The notes: generated by a model from the letters alone, not told the origin. Positions 1 through 7,799 are shown, counted from the stretch's first letter. The stretch is 17,157 nucleotides of DNA from an uncultured Oscillibacter sp. (GCA_904393855.1 CAJFNE010000019.1:1-17157), one strand, 5' to 3'. Numbers and translations are program-made.

Positions 1-1278
<1,278 letters not shown>

Positions 1279-1338
1279 AGGCAAAGACCTCCTGTTCTTG
1301 CTTGCGCGCGGCGGCGCAGGAAGTGTGTACTCTTAATA

Positions 1339-1367
1339 AGAATACGCCACTTTGGGAGAATCTTCAA
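1339..1367 (-). promoter_or_regulatory. Candidate sigma-A promoter of pyruvate carboxylase
   Basis: On the minus strand, TTGAAG (1362-1367) and TATTCT (1339-1344) are separated by 17 nt, about 60 nt upstream of the start codon. Each hexamer has two mismatches to consensus. Two TTACGTA words lie just upstream (1382-1388 and 1415-1422). Confidence 0.5.
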
Positions 1368-1683
1368 TAGCGAAATTCTGTTTACGTAGGATTTTGTCTC
1401 GCTGTGCTGTAAAATTACGTAAAACGTGCATTCAATTTGTGAATAATGACTCCCCCTGTCCGCCCATCGGAAACAGGAGGAAAACTTTTAGCTTTTCCGC
1501 ACAGCGTGTACCGGGCGCTTTTGCCAGGAGGTTCCGCAACCCATGTGCGCACGAGACAAAGATTTTGCGGCTGGGTGCTGGTATTTGCGGGATCGATTTT
1601 GAGCCGTTTCACCAATCGGGAGGGGAGGGAAAGCGCCATGCCGTGTGTCCCACAGCTGAAGGAAAAATTTCACCGGAGGGGTG
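1368..1683. other. Non-coding stretch between pyc and the T-box operon
   Basis: This gap lies between the divergent pyc and trp-type promoters. The pyc-proximal part is AT-rich and holds two TTACGTA words. The rest (about 1446-1683) contains only short open frames in several registers, none with a convincing start, product or codon use; one of them runs through the trp promoter. No gene was recognised here. Confidence 0.5.
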
Positions 1684-1712
1684 TTGACAAAGCCGCGCGG
1701 CGATGCTATAAT
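1684..1712 (+). promoter_or_regulatory. Sigma-A promoter of the T-box/trpXYZ operon
   Basis: Perfect TTGACA (1684-1689) and perfect TATAAT (1707-1712) with the ideal 17-nt spacer. Transcription should begin near 1719, directly at the 5' end of the T-box leader. This is one of the strongest promoters in the window; output is presumably limited by the downstream T-box terminator rather than by initiation. Confidence 0.9.
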
Positions 1713-1718
1713 GCGATA

Positions 1719-2000
1719 AACCGTTGAGGAAGAGTGAGTAAGCTTCGTCTCCTTCTCCGCAGAGAGCCGCCGGTGCTGGAAAGGCGGCGGGAAGCGCGAG
1801 GCCGAATGGACTTCCGAGGGCAACCAGAAACCGGGCCGGAGGGCTGCGGGAGTATGCGCGACGGAGTGAGGCTCTCCGTGATCAAAGGTCAGCATATGTC
1901 TGTATGCGATGAGTGGGCGCGTTTTGGAACGTGTCAAGCCGGGTGGTACCGCAGGAATTCATTCCTGTCCCAGCAAATGTTTGCTGGGACAGTTTTTTTA
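1719..2000 (+). promoter_or_regulatory. T-box riboswitch, apparent tryptophan (UGG) specifier
   Basis: T-box leaders bind a cognate uncharged tRNA and switch from termination to antitermination. The signature GGGTGGTACCGC is at 1941-1952. Stem I can be traced: base pairing GGAAG (1728-1732) with CTTCC (1811-1815); AGTA loop-E-like bases at 1737-1740; GCTTC (1742-1746) with GAAGC (1791-1795); and a distal stem GCCGCC (1766-1771) with GGCGGC (1783-1788). On the 3' side of the specifier loop, GAA is followed by TGG (1807-1809) and A, the usual context of a specifier codon, so tryptophan is read. The leader ends in an intrinsic terminator. The downstream importer is of the TrpXYZ type, which supports the tryptophan assignment independently. 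The specifier was placed by hand, without covariance modelling. Confidence 0.9.
1967..1999 (+). terminator. T-box-controlled intrinsic terminator
   Basis: A perfect 11-bp stem, GTCCCAGCAAA (1967-1977) with TTTGCTGGGAC (1980-1990), closed by a tight TG turn and followed by seven T (1993-1999). It follows the T-box sequence directly, as expected for the alternative to the antiterminator. Confidence 0.92.
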
Positions 2001-2017
2001 TGTGCAGGAGGTATCCT

Positions 2018-2062
2018 ATGATCCGATTGACGAAACGATGGCGGCCCCGTGCCGGACAATGA
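2018..2062 (+). CDS. Possible 14-residue leader peptide containing one Trp
   Basis: A short open frame, MIRLTKRWRPRAGQ, lies between the T-box terminator and the lipoprotein gene. It has a strong ribosome binding site, AGGAGG (2006-2011), 6 nt before its ATG. It contains a single TGG codon (2039-2041) and is rich in Arg/Lys. It is translatable only from transcripts that have passed the T-box terminator. It could be a regulatory leader peptide, the remnant of a former first gene, or a chance frame behind a good Shine-Dalgarno sequence. No function is assigned. Confidence 0.35.
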   Translation: MIRLTKRWRPRAGQ

Positions 2063-2116
2063 CGCTGAGACCGACGCATTCCCTCAAATTATATTGGAAA
2101 GAAAGGACATCCTACC

Positions 2117-3172
2117 ATGAAGAAGTTATTTGCGCTTTTGACGGCCCTCTCCCTGCTTCTGGCCTTGACCGCCTGCGGCGGCGATACCAACACCGATGAG
2201 AACACGGAGAGCAGCGATACCACCACCTATAAAATCGGTATCTGCAACTACGTGGATGACGCCTCCCTGAACCAGATCGTGGACAACATCCGGACCCAGC
2301 TGGAGGCGCTGGGAGAGGAGCACGGCGTGACCTTTGACGTCTCCTATGACAACTGCAACGCCGATGCCAACCTGCTCAACCAGATCATCGCCAACTTCAT
2401 CGCTGACGATGTGGATCTGATGATCGGCGTGGCCACCCCCGTGGCCATGGCCATGCAGACCGCCACCGAGGGCACCGGCATCCCCGTGGTGTTCTCCGCC
2501 GTGTCCGACCCCGTGAGCGCCGGCCTGGTGGAGAGCCTGGAGGCCCCCGGCTCCAACATCACCGGCACCTCCGACTACCTGGACACCAACGCCATCATGA
2601 ACCTGATCCTGGCCGCCGACCCGGACGTGCAGACGGTCGGCCTGCTGTATGACCAGGGCCAGGACTCCGCCGCCACCCCCATCGCCCACGCCAAGGAGTT
2701 CCTGGACGCCAACGGCATCCGCTACGTGGAGCGCACCGGCACCACCACCGACGAGGTGATGCTGGCCGCCCAGGCCCTGGTGGCCGACGGCGTGGACGCG
2801 GTGTTCACCCCCACCGACAACACCATCATGACCGCGGAGCTGGCCATCTATGAGACCTTCATCGAGGCGGGCATCCCCCACTACACCGGCGCGGATTCCT
2901 TCGCCCTGAACGGCGCCTTCCTGGGCTACGGCGTGGACTACGCCAACCTGGGCGTGGAGACCGCCAACATGGTGGCCGACATCCTGCTGAACGGCGCGGA
3001 CCCCGCCACGACCCCGGTGCTGACCTTCGACAACGGTACCGCCACCATCAACACGGAGACCTGCGCGGCCCTGGGCCTGGACTATGACACGATTGCCGAG
3101 ACCTTTGCCCCGCTGTGCACCCAGGTGGTGCCCATCACCACCGCCGAGAGCTTCGACGATCTGGCGGAGTAA
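2117..3172 (+). CDS. trpX: ABC transporter substrate-binding lipoprotein, TrpX-like
   Basis: Extracellular binding protein of the ABC_sub_bind family (PF04392 type), probably presenting tryptophan or a related compound to the permease. It has a lipoprotein signal: MKK, a hydrophobic core and lipobox LTAC with the lipidated Cys at residue 20, followed by an acidic Asp/Thr/Glu linker. The mature part (from about residue 38, KIGICNYVDD) has the two-lobed pattern of the family, including PVVFSAVSDPVSAGL and a stretch with TDNTIMTAELAI. The 351-residue length is normal. The ATG at 2117 follows AAAGGA (2102-2107). It is the first full-length gene of the T-box operon and is followed by permease and ATPase genes. 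Substrate identity is inferred from the UGG T-box and the family's known association with tryptophan; other members bind different solutes. Codon use is strongly biased to C/G endings, fitting high expression. Confidence 0.85.
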   Translation: MKKLFALLTALSLLLALTACGGDTNTDENTESSDTTTYKIGICNYVDDASLNQIVDNIRTQLEALGEEHGVTFDVSYDNCNADANLLNQIIANFIADDVDLMIGVATPVAMAMQTATEGTGIPVVFSAVSDPVSAGLVESLEAPGSNITGTSDYLDTNAIMNLILAADPDVQTVGLLYDQGQDSAATPIAHAKEFLDANGIRYVERTGTTTDEVMLAAQALVADGVDAVFTPTDNTIMTAELAIYETFIEAGIPHYTGADSFALNGAFLGYGVDYANLGVETANMVADILLNGADPATTPVLTFDNGTATINTETCAALGLDYDTIAETFAPLCTQVVPITTAESFDDLAE

Positions 3173-3187
3173 ACCATCCATTGCGGA

Positions 3188-3228
3188 CGCCGCGGGGCAG
3201 GGGAGCACGCCTCCCGCTCCCCGCGGCG
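3188..3228 (+). other. Stable hairpin between lipoprotein and permease genes
   Basis: A perfect 10-bp stem, CGCCGCGGGG (3188-3197) with CCCCGCGGCG (3219-3228), plus an inner stem GGGAG (3201-3205) with CTCCC (3211-3215) around a CACGC loop. There is no T tract, so it is not a standard terminator. It sits in the 75-nt gap after the binding-protein gene and ends about 9 nt before the permease's ribosome binding site. A likely role is protecting the upstream mRNA 3' end so that more binding protein than permease is made. Confidence 0.6.
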
Positions 3229-3247
3229 CTGGAGAGAGGAGACCATC

Positions 3248-4177
3248 ATGGATTTCGCATTGATCCAGACCGCCCTGCAGCTGGGGCTGATCTGCGGGCT
3301 GACGGTGCTGGCGCTGTTTTTGAGCTACTCCATGCTCAATGTCTGCGACCTGTCCACCGACGGCTGTTTCACCTTGGGGGCCGCCGTGGGGGCGGTGGTG
3401 GCCATCTCCGGCCACCCCTACCTGTCCATTCCGGCGGCCATGGGGGCCGGCGTCTGCTCCGGCTTCGTCACGGCCCTGCTGCAGACCCGGATGGGCATCA
3501 ACAGCCTGCTGGCGGGCATCATCGTCAACACAGGGCTGTACTCCATCAACATCTGGGTGATGGGGGGCAAGTCCCTGCTGAACATGAACCAGACGGAGAC
3601 AGTGTTCACCAAGGCCCAGGCGTTCCTGGAGAACACGCCCCTGGCGGGGGAGCAGTCCCTGGTGGTGGCGGCGGTGGCCGCCATCCTGGTGGTCCTCTTT
3701 ATGACGGCGTTCCTGAATACCCGGCTGGGCCTTGCCATCCGGGCCACGGGCAACAACCCGGACATGGTGCGCTCCTCCTCCATCAACCCGGTGTTCACCA
3801 CCACGGTGGGCCTGTGCGTGGCCAACGCCTTCACCGGCCTCTCCGGCTGCCTGCTGGGGCAGATGCAGAAGTCCGTGAACATCGACATCGGCAGCGGCAT
3901 GGTGACGATTGCCCTGGCGTCCCTGCTGATCGGCAGCACGTTCCTGGGCCGGGGCGGCATCTTGATCCAGGCCATCGGTATGGTGCTGGGTTCTTTCGTG
4001 TTCCGTCTGGTGTATACCATCGCCCTGCGGTTCGACATGCCGGCCTACATGCTGAAGCTGGTGTCCTCCGTGATCATCATCCTGGCCATTGCGGGACCGT
4101 ATCTGAAGGGCCAGTGGCCCATGCTCCGCCGCCGCCTGACCTACCGCTCCCAGGGAGCCGGAAAGGGGGATCAGTGA
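3248..4177 (+). CDS. trpY: ABC transporter permease, TrpY-like (BPD_transp_2 family)
   Basis: Integral membrane subunit that would form the channel of the importer. The 309 residues are dominated by hydrophobic spans, beginning TALQLGLICGLTVLALFLSY, with further spans around AAVGAVVAI, SLVVAAVAAILVVLF, the region after GSGMVTIALASLLIGS, and SSVIIILAIAGPYL. The conserved early segment NVCDLSTDGCFTLGAAVGA and the late segment ATGNNPDMVRSSSIN followed by FTGLSGCLLGQ are typical of this permease class, related to branched-chain amino-acid permeases. The ATG at 3248 has AGGAG (3237-3241) 6 nt upstream. The stop is only 3 nt before the ATPase gene, indicating translational coupling. A basic tail (RRRLTYRSQGAGKGDQ) lies in the cytoplasm. 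Confidence 0.87.
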   Translation: MDFALIQTALQLGLICGLTVLALFLSYSMLNVCDLSTDGCFTLGAAVGAVVAISGHPYLSIPAAMGAGVCSGFVTALLQTRMGINSLLAGIIVNTGLYSINIWVMGGKSLLNMNQTETVFTKAQAFLENTPLAGEQSLVVAAVAAILVVLFMTAFLNTRLGLAIRATGNNPDMVRSSSINPVFTTTVGLCVANAFTGLSGCLLGQMQKSVNIDIGSGMVTIALASLLIGSTFLGRGGILIQAIGMVLGSFVFRLVYTIALRFDMPAYMLKLVSSVIIILAIAGPYLKGQWPMLRRRLTYRSQGAGKGDQ

Positions 4178-4180
4178 GCC

Positions 4181-4966
4181 ATGCTGCACATTTCCCATAT
4201 TTATAAGACCTTCAACCCCGGTACCGTCAATGAGAAGAAGGCGCTGCTCGACCTGTCCCTCCACCTGGAGCCCGGCGACTTCGCCACGATCATCGGCTCC
4301 AACGGCGCGGGCAAGTCCACACTGTTCAACGCCATCTCCGGCAGTTTCTTCACGGATGCCGGCACCATCGAGCTGGCGGGGGAGGACATCACCTTCCAGC
4401 CGGAGTTCAAGCGGGCACGAAATATCGGGCGATTGTTCCAGGACCCCATGCGGGGCAGCGCCCCCGGTATGACCATCGAGGAGAATCTGGCCCTGGCCGC
4501 CGGCAGCGGCGGGTGGTTCTCCCATATGACGAAAAAGGACCGCCAGCGGTTCCGGGACCGGCTGGCATTGCTGGGCATGGGCCTGGAGGACCGGATGAAG
4601 CAGCCGGTGGGCCTGCTCTCCGGCGGCCAGCGCCAGGCGCTGACGCTGATGATGGCCACGGTGAACCCGCCCAAGCTGCTGCTGCTGGATGAGCACACAG
4701 CGGCCCTGGACCCCGCCGCCGCGGAAAAGGTGCTGGGTATCACCCAGAAGATCGTGGCGGAGGAGAAGCTCACCTGTCTCATGGTGACCCATAACATGGA
4801 GTCCGCCCTGGCGCTGGGCAACCGGACCCTGATGATGAACGGAGGCCGCATCCTCTTTGACGTATCCGGCGAGGAGCGAAAGGGCCTCACCGTGGAGGAC
4901 CTGCTCCAGCGCTTCAAAACGGAGTCCGGCAAAGGCCTGGACAACGACCGCATGCTGCTCGGTTAA
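4181..4966 (+). CDS. trpZ: ABC transporter ATP-binding protein, TrpZ-like
   Basis: Cytoplasmic ATPase energising the importer. All nucleotide-binding motifs are intact: Walker A GSNGAGKST at residues 39-47 (Lys45), Q-loop FQDP, signature LSGGQ at 146-150, Walker B LLLLD ending at Asp170 with catalytic Glu171, D-loop AALDP, and the H-loop His204 in VTHNM. The DEHTAALDP form after Walker B is common in ATPases that accompany this binding-protein/permease pair. The 261-residue length is normal. The start ATG lies 3 nt after the permease stop, with the purine-rich AAAGGGGGA inside the end of the permease gene as ribosome binding site. It is the last gene of the operon and is followed at once by a strong terminator. 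Confidence 0.9.
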   Translation: MLHISHIYKTFNPGTVNEKKALLDLSLHLEPGDFATIIGSNGAGKSTLFNAISGSFFTDAGTIELAGEDITFQPEFKRARNIGRLFQDPMRGSAPGMTIEENLALAAGSGGWFSHMTKKDRQRFRDRLALLGMGLEDRMKQPVGLLSGGQRQALTLMMATVNPPKLLLLDEHTAALDPAAAEKVLGITQKIVAEEKLTCLMVTHNMESALALGNRTLMMNGGRILFDVSGEERKGLTVEDLLQRFKTESGKGLDNDRMLLG

Positions 4967-4971
4967 AAAAA

Positions 4972-5008
4972 GCACCCGCTTTTCCTAAGGAAAAGCGGGT
5001 GCCTTTTT
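4972..5008 (+). terminator. Intrinsic terminator after trpZ
   Basis: A perfect 14-bp stem, GCACCCGCTTTTCC (4972-4985) with GGAAAAGCGGGTGC (4989-5002), loop TAA, then C and five T. A run of A precedes the stem, so on the minus strand it also looks like a terminator and may end transcription arriving from the malic enzyme side. Confidence 0.93.
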
Positions 5009-5040
5009 GCACGTCAATTCATGTGAAGTAAAACCACATT

Positions 5041-5204
5041 ACGGAAATCAAGTCCGCAAAACGAGCCTTCTCGTCCCCGTTTCGCAGCTCTAGGTTGCCG
5101 TCGCGCCAGCTGCCGCGACAGCCCAGCCCTCAGAGCGAGCAAAAATTCTTTGCGCAGCTTTCCCTAAAGGGACGTACTCCACTAGGATTTTGCACAGCAA
5201 AATC
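5041..5204. other. Multi-hairpin non-coding element between convergent genes
   Basis: The gap between the trp terminator and the malic enzyme stop codes for nothing recognisable but is dense in inverted repeats: CGGA/TCCG (5042-5056), ACGAG/CTCGT (5061-5074), GTCGCG/CGCGAC (5100-5119), TCCC/GGGA (5161-5171) and an 8-bp GATTTTGC/GCAAAATC with ACA loop (5186-5204). A longer pairing of 5056-5063 with 5078-5085 has an A/C mismatch when read as plus-strand RNA but a G-U wobble when read as minus-strand RNA, a hint that the minus strand may be the folded one. It could be the malic enzyme 3' UTR, a small RNA or a dispersed palindromic repeat; none can be chosen from one copy. Confidence 0.45.
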
Positions 5205-5222
5205 AAGTGTCGTTACAGTCTT

Positions 5223-6398
5223 TCAAGAAAGCTGAGAGACGCCGGAATCGTGGGCGGCCTGCTTTACGGCGGAGGCCACCGCCTCCCGGACCCGGGGATC
5301 GAAGGCGGCGGGGATGATGTAGTCGGCAGAGAGGTCGTCCCCCACCAGATCCGCCAGGGCATGGGCGGCGGCGATCTTCATATCGTCGTTGATGTCGCTG
5401 GCCCGGGCATCCAGGGCACCCCGGAACACGCCGGGGAAGGCCAGCACGTTGTTGATCTGGTTGGGATAGTCGCTGCGTCCGGTGGCCACCACCGCCGCGC
5501 CGCCGGCCTTGGCGTCGTCCGGAAAGATCTCCGGCGTAGGGTTGGCGCAGGCGAAGATGACGGCGTCCTTCGCCATGGTCTTCACCATCTCCGTGGTCAC
5601 CGCGCCGGGGGCGGAGACACCGATAAATACGTCCGCGCCGACCAGCAGATCCGCCAGGGAGCCGGCGCGCTTGGCCGGGTTCGTCACCTGGGCCACCTCC
5701 TCCTTGATCCAGTTCATGCCCTCGGTCCGGCCGGCGTAGATGGCGCCCTTCCGGTCGCAGAGGGTAACGTCCCGGGCCCCGGCGGAGAGGAGGAGCTTCG
5801 TGATGGAGATGGCGGCGGCACCGGCGCCGTTGAGGACGATCCGCACATCCGCCAGATGCTTGCCCACCACTTTCAGGGCGTTGGTGAGGCCCGCCAGAGT
5901 GATAATGGCGGTGCCGTGCTGGTCGTCGTGGAAGATGGGGATGTCGCACCGCTCCTTCAGCTTCCGCTCGATCTCAAAGCAGCGGGGGGCGGAGATGTCC
6001 TCCAGATTCACTCCGCCGAAGGAGCCCGCCAGCAGGGCGACCGTGTTCACGATCTCGTCCACATCGTGGCTGCGGATGCACAGGGGGATGGCGTCCACGC
6101 CGCCGAAGGCCTTGAACAGAACGCATTTGCCCTCCATGACCGGCATGCCTGCTTCCGGGCCGATGTCCCCCAGGCCCAGGACAGCGCTGCCGTCGGTGAC
6201 CACCGCCACGGTGTTCCAGCGGCGGGTCAGCTCATAGCTCTTGCTGATATCCTTCTGAATTTCCAGGCAGGGCTGCGCCACGCCGGGGGTATAGGCCAGG
6301 GACAGAGCCTCCTTGCTGTCCACCGCCGCCCGGGGGGTGACCTCCAGTTTGCCCCGCCACTCGTAATGCAGGCGCAGGGATTCCTTCGCGTAATCCAT
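5223..6398 (-). CDS. NAD(P)-dependent malic enzyme
   Basis: Oxidative decarboxylation of malate to pyruvate with NAD(P)H production. The 391-residue protein has the short bacterial malic enzyme layout: N-terminal malic domain with YTPGVAQPC (Tyr36), MEGK with catalytic Lys91, metal-binding Glu133-Asp134 in NLEDISAPRCFEIE and Asp159 in FHDDQHGTAII, then a Rossmann domain with GAGAA at 191-195 and FACANPTPEIFPD. The ATG at 6398 was chosen because AGGAG (6409-6413) lies 10 nt upstream and family proteins begin near MDYAKESL; an in-frame ATG at 6428 would have no such site and would lie close to the transcription start. It is a single-gene unit, divergent from the metallo-hydrolase. Cofactor preference (NAD or NADP) cannot be read with certainty. 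No classical T-tract terminator was seen downstream. Confidence 0.93.
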   Translation of the reverse strand: MDYAKESLRLHYEWRGKLEVTPRAAVDSKEALSLAYTPGVAQPCLEIQKDISKSYELTRRWNTVAVVTDGSAVLGLGDIGPEAGMPVMEGKCVLFKAFGGVDAIPLCIRSHDVDEIVNTVALLAGSFGGVNLEDISAPRCFEIERKLKERCDIPIFHDDQHGTAIITLAGLTNALKVVGKHLADVRIVLNGAGAAAISITKLLLSAGARDVTLCDRKGAIYAGRTEGMNWIKEEVAQVTNPAKRAGSLADLLVGADVFIGVSAPGAVTTEMVKTMAKDAVIFACANPTPEIFPDDAKAGGAAVVATGRSDYPNQINNVLAFPGVFRGALDARASDINDDMKIAAAHALADLVGDDLSADYIIPAAFDPRVREAVASAVKQAAHDSGVSQLS

Positions 6399-6436
6399 GG
6401 TTGTTGCGCTCCTCTCTCTTGTTGACATGATGTACC

Positions 6437-6465
6437 ATTGTACGGGAATTTGCCGGGGATGTCAA
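6437..6465 (-). promoter_or_regulatory. Sigma-A promoter of malic enzyme
   Basis: On the minus strand, a perfect TTGACA (6460-6465), a 17-nt spacer and TACAAT (6437-6442, one mismatch). The expected start of transcription is near 6430, giving a 5' leader of about 30 nt and supporting the ATG at 6398. Confidence 0.85.
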
Positions 6466-6512
6466 TGGAGGGGAATGTGGGCGCAGTGGCGGGCATACGG
6501 CTCCGCCGAGAC

Positions 6513-6541
6513 TTGCGGCACCCCGGCGGGTGTGCTAAGAT
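6513..6541 (+). promoter_or_regulatory. Candidate promoter of the metallo-hydrolase gene
   Basis: TTGCGG (6513-6518), 17-nt spacer, TAAGAT (6536-6541). Both boxes are imperfect. The position, about 34 nt before the start codon and back to back with the malic enzyme promoter, is appropriate. Confidence 0.5.
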
Positions 6542-6574
6542 GAGGGACAGTCAAAGTCCGGGGAGGCGAAAGCG

Positions 6575-7318
6575 ATGGAAGTCCGAAATGTAGGAAGCCG
6601 CATCGTGAATACTTATCTTTACCCCATTCCCACAGGGTATGTGATGGTGGATACCGGGTACGCGGGAGAACTACAGCGTGTGATCCGACGGCTGGGGAGG
6701 GAGGGGATCGCCCTCCCGGAGCTCCGCTTCCTCTTCCTGACCCACGCCCACGACGATCATGCCGGCTTTCTGAATGCGCTGCTATCCCTTTGTCCGGAAC
6801 TGGTGGTGGTCTGCAGCCGTCGAGCGGTTCCGGTGCTTCTTCGGGGGCAGAACCCCTTTGACGGCGGCTGCAGCGGGCTGTCCGCCCGAATTTTCTGCGG
6901 TGCGATGAGCCTGGCCGGAAAAGGGGAGCATCGGTTCCCGCCGGTGGAGCCGCGGTTCCTGGACCGTCTCCTGCAGGTCTCTCCCGGGGATACCGCGGCA
7001 GCGGAGCGGCTGCTCCAGGGGAGCATCCTATTTACACCGGGGCACACGGCCGATTCTATCTCCCTGCAAATTCCCAGCGAAAACGGCAGCGTGATCTTCT
7101 GCGGGGATGCCGCCATGAACGGGTTCCCCAGCCGCCGGAGAATGACCATCTGGATGGAGAACCCGGCGGCCTTTCAGGCTTCCTGGGACCTTTTGCTGAA
7201 AGCGGGAGCGGACAAGCTGTATCCGGGCCACGGACGGCCCTTCGACACGCGGGATCTGATGCGATACCGGCAAGATATCAAATCTGTAAAGCTATATCCC
7301 TTGCGGGAACGGAAATAG
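6575..7318 (+). CDS. Metallo-beta-lactamase-fold hydrolase, substrate unknown
   Basis: Soluble zinc-dependent hydrolase of the metallo-beta-lactamase superfamily. The ligand set is complete: VDTG at 25-28, THAHDDH with His57, His59, Asp61 and His62, His157 in FTPGHTADS, Asp178 in FCGDAA, and His219 in YPGHGRPFD. There is no signal peptide, so it is cytoplasmic, and the glyoxalase II-like TPGHTADS/CGDAA pattern suggests a thioester- or lactone-hydrolase type rather than antibiotic resistance; this is inference only. The length of 247 residues is usual. The ATG at 6575 is preceded by GGGGAGG with about 10 nt spacing. It is monocistronic, convergent with the spore-protein gene. Codon use is less GC-biased than in the transport operons. 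Confidence 0.85.
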   Translation: MEVRNVGSRIVNTYLYPIPTGYVMVDTGYAGELQRVIRRLGREGIALPELRFLFLTHAHDDHAGFLNALLSLCPELVVVCSRRAVPVLLRGQNPFDGGCSGLSARIFCGAMSLAGKGEHRFPPVEPRFLDRLLQVSPGDTAAAERLLQGSILFTPGHTADSISLQIPSENGSVIFCGDAAMNGFPSRRRMTIWMENPAAFQASWDLLLKAGADKLYPGHGRPFDTRDLMRYRQDIKSVKLYPLRERK

Positions 7319-7333
7319 TTGGAGCGTACAGAA

Positions 7334-7392
7334 CTGTTTCCCATACGGCGCGGGAAACAGAGAGAGGGGCGGTCCCATAGGGCCGCCCCTCT
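7334..7392. terminator. Two hairpins between convergent metallo-hydrolase and SASP genes
   Basis: Stem CTGTTTCCC (7334-7342) with GGGAAACAG (7352-7360), then a 10-bp stem AGAGGGGCGG (7363-7372) with CCGCCCCTCT (7383-7392). Neither has a long T tract on either strand. Their place between convergent stop codons makes a bidirectional terminator likely. Confidence 0.6.
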
Positions 7393-7409
7393 GCTGATCC
7401 AGCGGGAAG

Positions 7410-7607
7410 TTACAGGTTCTTCTCGTAGGACTCGATCATCTTCTTGACCATCTGGCCGCCGACGGAGCCGGCCTCGCGGGAGGTCAGGTCGCCGTTGTAG
7501 CCCTCCTTCAGGTTGACGCCAACCTCGGAAGCGGCCTCCATCTTGAACTTATCCATAGCCGCACGGGCCTCGGGAACATTGATCTTATTGCTGTTCTTGG
7601 TAGACAT
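7410..7607 (-). CDS. Alpha/beta-type small acid-soluble spore protein
   Basis: DNA-binding protein that coats and protects spore DNA and is degraded by the GPR protease at germination. The 65 residues show the two family blocks: KMEAASEVGV at 22-31, which contains the usual GPR cleavage region (E-A-A-S-E), and GDLTSREAGSVGG at 39-51 followed by QMVKKMIE. The commonly conserved Asn before Gly-Ser-Val-Gly-Gly is Ala here. The start at 7607 (MSTKNSNK) has AGGAG (7616-7620) 8 nt upstream; the frame is open further upstream but without support. It is a single gene with a candidate sigma-G promoter. The gene shows the organism can sporulate, or descends from a spore-former. Confidence 0.95.
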   Translation of the reverse strand: MSTKNSNKINVPEARAAMDKFKMEAASEVGVNLKEGYNGDLTSREAGSVGGQMVKKMIESYEKNL

Positions 7608-7661
7608 ATTTTGTTCTCCTTTTCCGATATCAAACTGTTCGCTGATTGGGTATCGCGAGGG

Positions 7662-7690
7662 TAGTTTGACTCGAAAGGGCGGGAATATTC
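7662..7690 (-). promoter_or_regulatory. Candidate sigma-G (forespore) promoter of the SASP gene
   Basis: On the minus strand, GAATA (7686-7690) and CAAACTA (7662-7668) are separated by 17 nt. They match the sigma-G pattern (GNATR, about 18 nt, CATNNTA) except for one base in the -10 element. It lies about 55 nt before the start codon. Sigma-G control is expected for this gene family. Confidence 0.5.
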
Positions 7691-7770
7691 TGTTTTTCTG
7701 CTGGAAAGTCCTGCTTTCACTGGATATTTCCAAATTTTATGCACCCGGCAGCTTCATCAGCGGTACCCTC

Positions 7771-7799
7771 TGGACAATTTTCACGACAGAGGGTATGAT
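7771..7799 (+). promoter_or_regulatory. Sigma-A promoter of glmM
   Basis: TGGACA (7771-7776), 17-nt spacer, TATGAT (7794-7799), each with one mismatch to consensus. The resulting leader is about 60 nt, with no recognisable riboswitch or glmS-type ribozyme. Confidence 0.75.

Noticed and set aside
1638..1727. 29-codon plus-strand frame starting MPCVPQLKEKF
   Set aside because: It runs through the consensus trp promoter and ends in the start of the T-box leader, so the promoter's transcript would not contain its start.
2126..4975. Minus-strand open frame of 949 codons opposite trpXYZ
   Set aside because: It is antisense to three well-supported genes; its composition (Gln, His, Gly, Arg) is typical of a mirror frame of GC-rich coding DNA, and it has no ribosome binding site or family motif.
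5009..5222. Possible CRISPR array or transposon end
   Set aside because: The inverted repeats differ from each other, there are no regularly spaced direct repeats, no transposase gene and no visible target-site duplication.
6575..7318. Possible antibiotic-resistance metallo-beta-lactamase
   Set aside because: No signal peptide, and the motif set matches general glyoxalase II-like hydrolases; the fold alone does not indicate resistance.
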